Positions 23,006-33,689 of a stretch of DNA of 64,000 nucleotides are shown here, piece by piece. Source of the DNA: Leptodontidium sp. MPI-SDFR-AT-0119. Lineage: Eukaryota; Ascomycota; Leotiomycetes; Helotiales; Leptodontidiaceae. Position 1 is the stretch's first letter, and each line of letters begins with the position of its first letter. A model generated the notes under the pieces. It saw only the letters and a program-made list of their open reading frames with translations, searched no databases and was not told the DNA's origin. The stretch spans positions 496,001 through 560,000 of the forward strand of contig JAHLEZ010000024.1 in the NCBI GenBank assembly GCA_020726505.1, given 5' to 3'. The translations under genes were made by a program, and so were the position numbers.

Positions 23006-23891
23006 CTATGCCATTTTGGTTCTATCTGCAAAACGCCTCTGGAAATAGGATGTTTCCATCTTCTGGCAGGCCAGCTCCCAATCCCCAGTCCACTTGCGGT
23101 AGAAAGGCTGGTACCCGAGCATGCCGCCGATCCATCTTCCCACAACGACGCCCAAGACCTGCGAGATGGTCTGGCCGAAAGGCACCCACCAAGGAAACGA
23201 AACATAGGTACCGCCAGCGTCGAATGTCTACGCGACTGATAAGCACGGGAGCTCATGCTGTTTACGGTAGGCAGGGTGAGAGGAGATGGCCACTTACGCT
23301 GAAAAGCTGTACGAGAGAGAGCTTGGCGCCGTTGACCACCACGTCGTCCTGGTATCTGTACCAGTTCTCGAAGAAGACTGGGTTGAGCTCGAAAACACTA
23401 TTGGTCATCTCGCCCGAGAGTAGGAACTTGACGACGGTCTCCCCGTCGTCCTGGCGTGGCAGCGACAGCGGGTACGACCGGTGGTTCACGTAGGGCTTAA
23501 TGCCCACAGGCCCGTCGCCCGGCGACAGTACGTGCTCCTTGCCGTCAAGTTCCAGTACCATCTTGCCTTGGATCGACTCGATGTATTCCTCCTGCACGTG
23601 AAAGTGCAGCGGCGGCTTTTTGTCGAAGAACTCGGCACCCTTCACAAGGTCGAGGGTGATCTCGAGGGCGAAAGACCGCTCCGGGTGTTGGATCATGCGC
23701 CCTTGGATAGCGCCTTTGAGGCTGAAGAAAGACCCAGATTAGACAGTCTCGGGATCTCGTGTGGTCTAACGATCACAACAAAGCTGCTGCGCGTGAAGAG
23801 ACGCGCACTCATAAGTAAGAGAGCATGCTTACACTTCGACCCTGATATCCTTATCCGAGTATACCATTTCTTTGGCTTCTGAGCGCCCCAT
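23006..23891 (-). CDS. Cupin-domain protein with hydrophobic C-terminal segment
   Basis: Three exons, 23891-23833, 23721-23298 and 23227-23006, join in frame to 234 residues; introns are 111 and 70 nt. The start at 23891 was chosen because the internal ATG at 23696 would cut the first cupin strand. The cupin motif 1 reads PPLHFHVQEEYIESIQG, with His59, His61, Glu65 and Gly72 in the metal-binding pattern HxHx3Ex6G; His100 in YVNHRSYP is the likely further ligand. A hydrophobic stretch (residues about 166-200, SFPWWVPFGQ and following) precedes a basic tail, so it may be membrane-associated. Cupins of this type accompany UbiA and SDR genes in some fungal meroterpenoid clusters. The exact reaction is unknown; isomerase, dioxygenase or epoxidation-accessory roles are possible. 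Confidence 0.85.
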
Positions 23892-24394
23892 GTTGAAGCG
23901 TGCTTTGTCCCCGTGACGAGATCGGATACTGACGACTTAATTAGAGTGATCAATAACAGGGACTCGGATTCTGTGTTTAGATTTGTAGGTTTCGATGAGT
24001 AGTACACTATTCACGTTCTACATCCGAGCCTTTCAAGCTAATACGATATTAGCCTAAGACTCACCACTCTTCCGTGGGTATACACTTACTATGCCTAATG
24101 CCGAATTAACTAAGCGTGCCATTTGCACTAGAGTGCTTCGGTAGTAAGTATCCCTGTCTGTCACCAAGGGTTACTAGGTTAGGGAGATGATATCTCGACC
24201 TTGGACTCCCACCCCACACACCATCTAGCGCTTACTGGTGAGGCAGGCTGAGCCCCACCTAGCGCTCTTTACTGGGGAGGCCTCAATAGCCCAGGTGTTT
24301 CCGGTCGGCCCGGAGCGCGAAGGGGGCCCAGGCGGAGATATAGTTGAATGCGGCGCGCTAATGTTCGAGTGCGCTAGTGGTCTCTTTCAACATA
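23892..24394. other. Intergenic upstream of cupin gene
   Basis: Holds the cupin promoter. At about 24210-24290 two similar segments containing CTAGCGCT and CTTTACTGG/TTACTGG repeat imperfectly in tandem. No gene was recognised. Confidence 0.4.
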
Positions 24395-24642
24395 CGGAGG
24401 TACAGCGGTGAAATATAGTTAATACAGTACAGGGATCATAACGCTTCAATCATTTTCAACAGGGTATAACTCTTTCAAAAGAGAACGAAAATATATGTTT
24501 TCAATACTGGCCTATTCAGAATTATAAGCTCTATATACTTGCAGGTTTTTACTATGTTTTATCTTGTTGTTGTTGTAATATAAGGGTAGAAATTTTGAGA
24601 TCCCTGTAAGTGTACTAACAATATTTAACCGCTGTACCTCCG
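24395..24642. mobile_element. Tc1/mariner-like MITE (248 bp)
   Basis: The inverted ends share CGGAGGTACAGCGGT, which runs on imperfectly to an AAATAT stretch, and are bounded by TA on both sides (24393-24394 and 24643-24644). The interior is AT-rich without a transposase. TA target sites and size fit a mariner-type MITE. It sits between the cupin and UbiA genes, inside the cluster. Confidence 0.75.
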
Positions 24643-25458
24643 TATACAGTGGTTGCAGGTAAAAATGAAATATCGATTTAGCGCAAGTCGACTTCGCCTT
24701 GCCAGATCCGGACATCTTGGACGCTTCCCACTTCGGATGAGACCGCAGTGGGGAAAGAGAAGGCAGCAATCTGGCACATCCACTTTTACGGTGCCAAGTC
24801 CATAGCTCCCCGTTGTACTTTGCTAACAGACAGGCGCAGAATCCACATTATGTACCTGTTGTGGATATCAAGTTTATCCATACGACCGAAGTACACAGTC
24901 GACACGCTGTCCCTTCGAATCTACATCGGATAACATCCTTGTCATAATTGAGTCGACCTGTTCTTTCTGTCAGATTATGGGGCGCAATGGAATGCATCCC
25001 TAAGCCGGGGAAATGTCGGCCCAATGTTAAATACCCACTTTGTAGCACCGATGCGTGCCTGTCCATCCAGTTCTCGGCATGGTACATACACGGTACAGAC
25101 AGACCTGCATATGGATATACACACAATCAATCAAGCACTACATTCTACACCTAATTGAATAGGTCTTATCTAGGGGTTACTCGTGATATCTGACACTTTC
25201 TTTATATCTGCATCGGATCAAAGTCCCTGCGGCTGACATTGACTACGCTATCTACCTCGAGTAGTCATTTCAGCAATCTTCCTAACATGTGATCTGACCT
25301 AACCATTCTCTAACGTACGACCAAGATTGGCATCCATCCTAGCTCTCCTTAGACAGCAAGAATGTGTGACAGGGCTTTTTTCTCCGTAATCCGTGCCTCT
25401 TATCCAAATACATCCGTACTGCATTCTTGTCTGTGGCAGTCAACGCGTGAGCTGTCGA
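24643..25458. other. Intergenic between MITE and UbiA gene
   Basis: Non-coding 3' flank of the UbiA gene. Short ORFs at 24512-25154 have no recognisable domain. Confidence 0.4.
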
Positions 25459-26511
25459 CTATAGAAGCCCATTGGCCAGCCATTCGCCGTTCTGGAATAC
25501 GTAGTCCGCCAGCAAGCCTCCTGAGATCGCCAGCCCGGTAAGCCAAAACCCCTGTGAGAACCACAACCAGCAACTGGCAGGGCTCTTTAGGTCCACTTTG
25601 ATGATCATCGTGCCCACTGACAAGACGCATCCCAGGACTGTGAGCGCATAGTACGGGATGCCCATCTGCCCGTAGTATCCAGAGGCCACGAGCGAAGTGC
25701 TCATCCCAAGGTACAGCGTCCACAACAGTGCCTTGGCGTGGTTTCTGAATAGAACGGCCATGCTCTTCACGCCGATCTTCATGTCGCCGACGAGATCCTG
25801 ATGCGCATAGATGGTGTCGAAGATGACTACCCAGAGGATAGAAGCCACCAGCAGAAAGACGGTGGACGGGTCCGTCCATGGCTTGGCGACACCCACGGCC
25901 GAGCTGCCAACCATGATTCCCCATGTAAGGCAGAATCCAAGTACCAACTGCGGTACGTGTATATGGCGCTTAGCAAAGGGATAGTATGTAGTCCCAATGA
26001 TGGTGGGAATCGTAACCATAGCCGTGTCCGTGGGTAGCAGTAACAGAATACTGGCAGCGCCTAGCGCCTGAGAGACTGTGAAGACAAACGCAGCACGGGG
26101 GGTAATGGCCCCTCGGGGAATCGGACGAGTCTTGGTTCGGGCAATCATCTTGTCTATCGGGGCATCGACGAGGTCGTTCCATGCGTGGCTGGCATTATTA
26201 CAGAAGAAGCTGCCCGTAAGAAGGAGAAGGCAGACGCGGGTGGCCTCGAAGACGGAGATGTCGTGGGCTTTCGCAGCGTGCATGACACCGAAGAAGTGAG
26301 GGAAGTATATGAGGAAGAAACCAGCTGGCGGGCTCAGTCGCGAGAGTTGAACGTAAGGAACCCAGGAAGACGGGAGGAGGTTGACCCATCCACCGGCGTG
26401 AACGCCCCCGTACTGTCGTGAGAGCCCATCTTTCATGTCTTGCGTAGCAATACTATTGTGCCCGTCGTGGGCAGTGGAGGCCAGCTTCTCTTGGATACCT
26501 GTGTCGCCCAT
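25459..26511 (-). CDS. UbiA-family aromatic prenyltransferase
   Basis: Intronless 350-residue frame from ATG 26511. It carries both Mg-diphosphate motifs of the family: HAWNDLVDAPID (residues 109-120, NDxxDxxxD) and DTIYAHQDLVGD (232-243), with seven to nine hydrophobic helices in between and after. The family transfers a prenyl chain from DMAPP, GPP or FPP to an aromatic acid or phenol inside a membrane; the mitochondrial 4-hydroxybenzoate prenyltransferase Coq2 is the housekeeping relative. The first 45 residues are polar and not clearly a mitochondrial presequence, so the enzyme may act at the ER. It is the only scaffold-forming enzyme in the cluster. It is divergent from P450-2. Confidence 0.95.
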   Translation of the reverse strand: MGDTGIQEKLASTAHDGHNSIATQDMKDGLSRQYGGVHAGGWVNLLPSSWVPYVQLSRLSPPAGFFLIYFPHFFGVMHAAKAHDISVFEATRVCLLLLTGSFFCNNASHAWNDLVDAPIDKMIARTKTRPIPRGAITPRAAFVFTVSQALGAASILLLLPTDTAMVTIPTIIGTTYYPFAKRHIHVPQLVLGFCLTWGIMVGSSAVGVAKPWTDPSTVFLLVASILWVVIFDTIYAHQDLVGDMKIGVKSMAVLFRNHAKALLWTLYLGMSTSLVASGYYGQMGIPYYALTVLGCVLSVGTMIIKVDLKSPASCWLWFSQGFWLTGLAISGGLLADYVFQNGEWLANGLL

Positions 26512-27642
26512 GATGATCTATATATATCAACACATCAGCCCGAATCAACGATCAAATAGCGTAAAAGAAGATTTTATTTACCGGGAAGTTGAATATATAT
26601 CGTGTGCGAAGTTCAGAGATGCTCCTTCGATCTTCTTCTCTTGGGATAAAGAGACGAATAGCTTTCACTGAGCTGATGTGAAGAGGTAATCAGAAGAGTG
26701 ATTCGGGAAGCGATATGTTACCAAACTTGGTTGTTGAAAATCATAGTAACACAGTGCTTGTCGGAAGATAATACTGGAGACGTTATATCTTCCATCTACT
26801 ATTGTCTTCTTCACCCTGACTTCGAACCACCACTAGGACGAGTATGTTTGTATTGAGGTACGGCGTTCCGCAATGAGGCAACCGACATTACCTACTGGCT
26901 CGATGCGCGTACGGGGACTACACACCCGTTTGGAAGCTACATCCTGCAACATCTGCGCTGAAATCCTAGTCATAGTCTAAAAGCAGGAACCTCCTCCGTA
27001 TCTGCATAACATGCTGCCGAAGCAGTGGAGAGACATGCATTGCTCATAATATGTTACACCACTGCAGCGTACCATTCAACAGTGACTCCTGCAGAGGGTT
27101 GATAAGGATTATACGGGCAAGGTCTTTTACTTCTTTCGAACGGCTGCGAGCCAAGACCCTGCGCAGTGGGGTGATGGTCTCGCATCCCACCCAATAGTAT
27201 ACCGACATGTATGCGAACCACTCCAGCTACGCGCCTTTATTATTTTAAACTGATTTTTACATGGTATGGAATTCTTCAAGAGCCTTGGACCCGTGGATAC
27301 CTGCTGCAGCTCAGTCTAGGCAAAGATTTGCCAAGTTTCATCTATGGCTCGGTGTCAAGGCACGGAAGATCTATCTGCAGTTCGCCTATGTCTCCGTCAA
27401 CGATGCTCAAACGAAAGCGTCCTAGTGGATATGCATATGTACGCTTTTCGAGTGGATACCAACTGACGACCTTGTCAAGTCTTGTCAGTCATACGCCGAA
27501 TTCCGGCCGGACCATGAGATTTCGTATTGCTTGATGTGACTAAGATTGATTTTCTCCTGTAGCCCCCCCTCCCCCATCGACACATTGTACGGCGTACCTG
27601 TGATGGAAGAAACACCGGCTGCGTTCATAAACAATATCAGCC
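26512..27642. promoter_or_regulatory. Divergent intergenic region, UbiA and P450-2
   Basis: 1131 bp between the divergent start codons of the prenyltransferase and P450-2. It contains AT-rich runs next to the UbiA start and a GC-rich palindrome-like CCGGCCGG at about 27502-27509, but no named regulator site can be assigned. No gene was recognised. Confidence 0.45.
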
Positions 27643-29423
27643 ATGGTCCTTCACATCTCATCTGCCGTCGTCCTGGCCTCCATATTCTTGACTATTGTTT
27701 ACTTTATTGTGCAACGAGCCTATCCCAGGCCTCTTCCTAGCATACCGTACAATCGCGATGCTGCGAAGAAGTTGATGGGCGACTTGGCCGAGCTGGGCGA
27801 GAGACAAGAGAATGGGGAAAGCATGAGGCCGTGGTTTCTCGAGCAAGCCCAGAGGCACAAATCTGCTATAACGCAGATCTTCCTGGGCCCCTTCTCGAAG
27901 CCAGCTGTTCTGATCTCGGACTACCGCGAGGTCAACGACATCTTGAGCCATCGAGATGCTGTCGACTTCAAACGAGGGAAGAAGGTCGATGTCTTCAGCG
28001 GTGTTCTTCCTCATGCCCATCCTGCAATGGAGACGTTTGATCCGAGATTTAAGAGCAGCAGGGATCTTGTTCGAGATCTCATGGTGCCTTCTTTTTTGAA
28101 TAAGGTAAGTGGATATTATTCGTATGCTATAGATCGGAAAGGTCCAAGCTGTACTGACAACTTCAGGTCAACGCGCCCCATACGTACGTGGTGTCACGGA
28201 ACCTAGTAGAGCTTTGGCGGCTGAAAGCACGCATCGCCAAAGGCCGGCCATTCGAGGCATCCGAGGACATTGTCGAGTTCTCTTTCGACTCCATTCTCAG
28301 TGCAGCCATGGGGTTGGGCCGTGAGGGCGGAGACGTGCAACGCCAGCTGACTATACTGAGTCGGATGGCACTTGTCGAGCACAACGAATGGGATTGTGCA
28401 CTCCTGGACAAGCCCATCGTTATCCCTACTGCCGGAAGGTCGGTGAAGCTTGCCGCCCTTGTCGTCGACGAGGAATCCCTATGGAAGGGCTTTTATATGC
28501 CCTGGCCCCGACTGTATCACAGACTCAACAAGTTGCGCCCCTCGGTCAGGAATGCTGGACGGACACTGCGAGGATACATTGAATCGCAAATTACCAGAGC
28601 TGCACCAAGTCTCTCCGAGGGCAGCCCGCCCCAGTCGGCTCTGGAACATGTCATTCAGCGTGAGATCAAGGCGGCTGCGAAGGCGGGACGTACCCCTAAC
28701 CTCCAAGACCCGCGCATCTGCGACGAGATCTATGGCTACCTCATCGCAGGCCACGACACCTCGACTGGCTCGCTAACTTGGCTGATGCGAAGGCTTTTGT
28801 CCCATGCAGAAGAACAGGCCAAGATCCGCCGCAACTTGCACGAGACGTACAGCGTCGCGCGGCGCGAGAAGCGGCTGCCGACTGTCGAAGAGCTCACTAG
28901 CAAGCGTGCGCATTACCTGGATGCCTTTATCGAGGAGGTGCTGCGTTTCAACTCCCCAGTAGTCACCATCATGGTCACGACTCGCCGGGATACCTTGGTG
29001 CTAGGTCATCCCGTACCGGGCGACACGCAGGTATTTCTGAACCTTACCGGTCCGTCCCTGAATATGCCCTCGGTGCACGTCGACGAGATGGCCCGCAGCG
29101 AGACGGCCAGGACTTACAAGCCCGCGAGGCAGAGCTGGGACGGGCTAGACCCTGGTGTCTTCAGGCCCGAACGTTGGCTGGCTGCCGACGATAATGGCAA
29201 CGTCTTCTTCAACGCTTCGAGCGGTCCGACCCTGGCCTTCAGTGCGGGCAACAGAGGTTGTTGGGGCAAGAGGCTGGGGTATCTAGAGCTACGCATCGTG
29301 CTATCTCTGCTAATATGGTCGTTCGACTTCCATCTTCCCGAAAAGCTTGTCTCATGGGAGATGTATGATTCTCTTGTTACCGCACCGAAGCAGTGCCTCA
29401 TCTGTGTGACGGAGGTGCACTAA
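27643..29423 (+). CDS. Cytochrome P450 (P450-2)
   Basis: Two exons, 27643-28104 and 28167-29423, give 572 residues; the 62-nt intron has GTAAGT and TTCAG borders. There is an N-terminal membrane anchor (residues about 5-24) followed by a Pro-rich hinge. The I-helix reads YLIAGHDTSTG, ExxR is in EEVLRFN, and the heme loop is FSAGNRGCWG with ligand Cys519. It resembles P450-3 along most of its length, for instance in the region before the I-helix, in FxxGxRxCxG and in the APKQC/SPKQC end, so the two are paralogues. The region between ExxR and heme is longer than in typical P450s (extra residues around VDEMARSETARTY). It is expected in the ER with a CPR partner. Its role may be oxidation of the prenyl chain or the ring. 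Confidence 0.92.
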
Positions 29424-30372
29424 GTTAGAGTGTAGATGTTTCAGACCTTCGCTGTTGTGCACAACTATCGCTCGTGACCCTTGTCGTTGTTTATCCTTCG
29501 TAGCTCTTATGAGTTGCCACGCACTGGCAAGAGTCCTCATCGCCTCGACAGCAACGTCCAGTAGTTCTCCATACCCTCATAGGCAAAAAGACACATTCAA
29601 AATTCGCGCTTTTCCCGTGTATGCTCCTTTCGTATCTGTTGGCGCAAAAACCGCGACGTAGATGTAGATAGAGACGGAGAAGTGGAGTCGAAAATGAGGC
29701 TCTGCGGGTGGTCTTGTCGGAACAAAGTCGTAGCCCTATTCTCCACCGGGACGCCGGAGGCGATTTATTGCCTCGGTCCGAATCCTGCTGTCCAATTACG
29801 AAACGCTGACTGCATAATCATTTCTAGTGCTGACAGGAAGCGAAGACACAGGGCCTGCAAATAGTCGATGTTGTAGATATTTTTCGGTGCTACCTTCCCG
29901 ATCGGGTAAGTCCAGCAGGTGTGGTTGGTTGCTGCAATACATATTATTAGTTTGCATCGTGAGACTAGATAGCCGTCAGATTCATCCACCATCTACACTC
30001 CAGGTGCCAAGGTAAAGATACGTGCTCTTACAGCCGAGCGCTTAGGTGTGGAATTGTGCCAAGCATCATCGGTAGAGCTACAGGACTAGTCGCTATTTCA
30101 ACCGTATAGTTTAGATGCATCACGTCTTCTTCAATTCCTCTCCCCCTTCTGCCACACTGGTCGAGGGTGACTCCTACTGATTCCCAAAAGTCTGAACACT
30201 CACTGTGTACCTACCAGCTTCTCCTGCCCTGTCTCAGCCCACTGCCAGGTCTTGTCTGCAAGCGGAGGAGGGAAATACTGCTCGTCAGGCATAGATCTCG
30301 CTGCCACGTCCCTTTTTCCCTCCACAGCTCAGCATAGTTGTGTAGCATACGTGTGATCGGATCTAAGCAAGC
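29424..30372. other. Intergenic between P450-2 and P450-3
   Basis: 949 bp with the P450-2 terminator region and P450-3 promoter. Only short ORFs without recognisable motifs were seen. Confidence 0.45.
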
Positions 30373-32234
30373 ATGTCGACCGAGTCTCTGCAACTACTTT
30401 TGGCAGATATCCGTCTGGACTTCATGTCTTTCGGCCTTTTGCTGGCTACAGCGGCGCTTTCCGTCTCCCTTCTCTACCAGTGGGCCCTGCCCAAGCCAAT
30501 ACCCGGCATTCGCTACAATGAGAAAGCCACCAAGAGCATCCTGGGCGACGCCCCAGCGATGATCTCATACATTACCAAGAACGACGCGGCGTGGTTTGAA
30601 TGGCTTCTCAAAACGTCCCAGGATCTCAAATCGCCCATTGTTCAGGTCTTCCTTCGCCCCCTATCATCGCCCCTCGTGGTGCTCTGCGACTTCCGCGAAG
30701 CCCAGGACGTGCTGATACGGCGCAGAGAGTTTGACAGATCACCCATCTTTGGCGATCTGTTCAGTGGGCTGGGGCCTGACCACCACATCAACCAGCCGAC
30801 CAACCATATCTGGCAGTCGCACCGCAGACTGTTGAAAGATCTCATGTCACCGCCGTTCCTGAGGGATGTGGCGGGACCTTCACTCCACGCCAATCTTTCG
30901 AAGCTCGTACGGCTATGGGAGATCAAAGCGTCTATAGCTGGGGATAGGCCTTTTAGTGCGCACGACGACATCTACGAGGCCGCTTTAGATGCTGTGCAGG
31001 GGTTCGTGTTTGGGGAGGGCTTCCCACACAGCGCAACAGAGCCCAAGATCCAGACTCTTCTGGGGCTGGACAAGCTTGCTAGAGCAGCGCTTCTTCCTCT
31101 GGACAAGGAGGAACCTGTTGGGTTTCCAAGGGGCGAGACGGATCCGGTCGTCAAGGCGACACTGGATCTCTCTGCCTCTATTGAGGAGCTTCAGTCATCG
31201 ATGGCGCCAAGGTGGAGGTACAAGCTATGGACGTCGAAGAAGCCGTGGGTACGTCGTGCTCTTGCGACGAAGAACATTTTCGTCCGACACCAGCTTGAAA
31301 TCGCGGTGAAGAGGCTGTATGACAGCAGAGATTTGGGGTCGGAGCCACGGGTACAATCTGCAGTCGACTATATCGTGCTACAAAACGAGAAGCTAGCTGA
31401 AAAAGAAAACAAGAAGCCCGATTTCTACTCGGGAGCGATGATGGATGAGGTATGGATTTGCCTCCCCCCCTCCCCCCGACTAGACCCCCTATAGCCTATA
31501 GCGACGCCGCTGACAGAGCAAAGTCGTTCGGTTTGATCACGGCAGGGCATGATACTACCAGCACAACCGTCCTATGGGCCCTCAAATACCTGGCAGATCA
31601 TCCCTCAGCCCAGCACCGCCTTCGCGCCGCTATTCGGATCAACCATGTCCATGCCACAGCTGAGAAGCGCAACCCGGCTATCGAAGAGATTATGGGATCG
31701 CAAATTCCTCTCCTGGATGCGACTCTCGAGGAATGTTTGCGTTGCGCCCCAACCGCACCCGGTGTCGACCGGCAAGCGCAGTGTGATACTGAGCTTCTAG
31801 GTCACTTTATCCCCAAGGGGACCATCGTCATGTGTCTGAGCACTGGTCCCAGTATGATGGCGCCTAGCTTTGAAATTACTGAAGATAAACGCAGCGTCAC
31901 CTCCCAGCTGGCCAAGAGGGAGGGCAGAGACCGGTCATGGGACCCGGAGGACATTGGCGTTTTCAAGCCGGAGAGATGGCTCAAGCCAACGGCTGATGGG
32001 AAGGGTCTTGAGTTCGACCCAACAGCCGGGCCGCTGCTTGCCTTTGGGCTCGGAATCCGTGCTTGCTTCGGGAGGAAGCTGGCATATCTCGAGTTGAGGG
32101 TATTGACCACGTTGATTTTGTGGAATTTTGAGTTACTTCCGTGTCCGAAGGAACTCTCGGGTTATAAGATTATCAGCAAGGTCTCCAACAGCCCAAAGCA
32201 GTGCTATGTGAGGCTGCGCAAGATCGATTCGTGA
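30373..32234 (+). CDS. Cytochrome P450 (P450-3), paralogue of P450-2
   Basis: Two exons, 30373-31449 and 31524-32234, give 595 residues. The 74-nt intron, rich in C, starts GTATGG and best ends at an unusual AAG acceptor: this keeps the frame and makes the spacing from the acidic DE pair to the I-helix AGHDTT equal to that of P450-2. Earlier TAG and CAG acceptors would break the frame. A membrane anchor lies at about residues 18-37. ExxR is in LEECLRCA, and the heme loop is FGLGIRACFG with Cys540. Intron position differs from P450-2, so the duplication is not very recent. It is the last gene on the right of the cluster. Confidence 0.9.
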
Positions 32235-32393
32235 TGATGTCCAGTGTGGATACTTGTGAGTCGGGAGAGGGTGGAACTAAAAGGGTCCCGGGGTGGCACC
32301 GGTGGGGTCAAAGGGAGCTGTGAAGTTCGCTAAGGACATGACCCAAGAACGGAAGCTCGAGACTGCAAGTAGGAAAAATATATGGATTTCTGG

Positions 32394-33345
32394 TTAATAA
32401 AGGCTTGTGTACTTCTTTCCAGAGGTACAACAGTGACGTGATACATTAAGACAGATGAGCCCATACTTCGATTGTATATTATCAGCTATATGCTGACAAC
32501 AGTGGCTTACATACGCATTTGGGAAAGCAGTTGAAATTCCCTCTGAAATGCCCTTATCCCTATCGCTCACAAAGATGTGATTTTCCGTTTGTAAAGAGGG
32601 GTAATAGTCGTATAGAAATTTGCAAACCAAACCCACCACTAGGTATTCTCAGTAGGCACTAAAGCCCAAGCTAAGGGTAGGATTTGACAATTTGCATCAA
32701 TTCCAGTTGCAAGTAAGAGCATCATCCGGAATCTTGATTTTGTATGCGCAGCATCACGCCCTGTATATGGCCGTAGATTTGTAGCTGCAGCGCATAACGG
32801 GCCTAGAGCTATAGCAATAGCTAAGAACTCTCCAGTTTCCTCACAAAGTAGTTCAACTGATTATTGTCATCAGCAGCTTCAATACGGGCTTTTAAGTCTG
32901 AGAGCAAGGCAAAATCGTCAATTTCTGAGCCATCAACTTCTTCAATTATAGCCTCACGAAGCCGGTGAGCTTGCTTATAGCTAATTTGGCCACCCCACAA
33001 GAGCCGCTTATTTGACTGGAGCTGGCCTGGCGTAATAGTCCAATTTTCTATAATTGAGGCCTTACGGTGGCTCATAAGATATGAGACTCCACTTGATGCT
33101 GCATTATCAACGTGCACTATTGGACTGCAGATATGGGGCTCCAATATCGCAATCATAGCGTGGCAAAGCTTCTTAGAATATGAAGCTCTTATTTTAAAGC
33201 TACAGTCCTTATTCTTGCAAATAAGGATATACCGCGTGCTATCAGTCTTGTACACCTTGTAAGATTTACCCGCGTTGAGCAAAAAGTGAGGAATTGCCTT
33301 CTTAGCTGCAACAATGGTCGCAAAAGAATCATTAATTTGAACCAT
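32394..33345 (-). pseudogene. Mutator-like (MULE) transposase relic
   Basis: From ATG 33345 a 174-residue frame has the MuDR-type N-terminal domain (CKNKDCSFKIRASY, a Cys pair, then a His/Cys pair in EPHICSP). After a stop at 32821 other frames continue the DDE domain: a first Asp in GRDAAHTKSRF (about 32760), QILPLAWALVPTEN (about 32660), and VSDRDKGISEG followed by SHCCQHI (32500-32580). The sequence stops at about 32394, before the final catalytic Glu. It is a truncated, frameshifted relic just downstream of P450-3. Confidence 0.8.
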
Positions 33346-33689
33346 CGTTGTAGAAGTAGCTTTAGTATTACTATTGTACTATAATAATACTTAACTTACG
33401 ATGGCAGAGAATTCACGAAGGCGGTGAGTGGCATTGGGTGGCAGTTCAGTCATTTCTTATAATTTGGGTGGCACTTCGGTCATTTACTATGAATAATATT
33501 ACAAAATAATATTTAAAATTATTTAATATTTCTATTTCTCCTTATAGTCATACGTCTTCTCCATTGTCAAGGGAGAGCTCGAGCAAGGTCTAAGACTCAT
33601 GAATTAGATTGATCACAAGGAAGAAAGGAGAGCTTGAGAGCTTAGGAAGCTAAGTACAAGAAAAGCTTTGATCATCATTGGTTAGGCCA
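33346..33689. other. Intergenic with short tandem repeat, possibly MULE end
   Basis: Two copies of TGGGTGGCASTTCRGTCATTT lie at about 33435 and 33464, spaced 29 bp apart. They sit just upstream of the MULE start codon and may be its terminal repeat. The rest has no recognised feature. Confidence 0.4.

Noticed and set aside
25400..25924. Minus-strand 174-residue ORF
   Set aside because: Out-of-frame shadow of the UbiA gene, rich in Arg/His/Gly and without motif.
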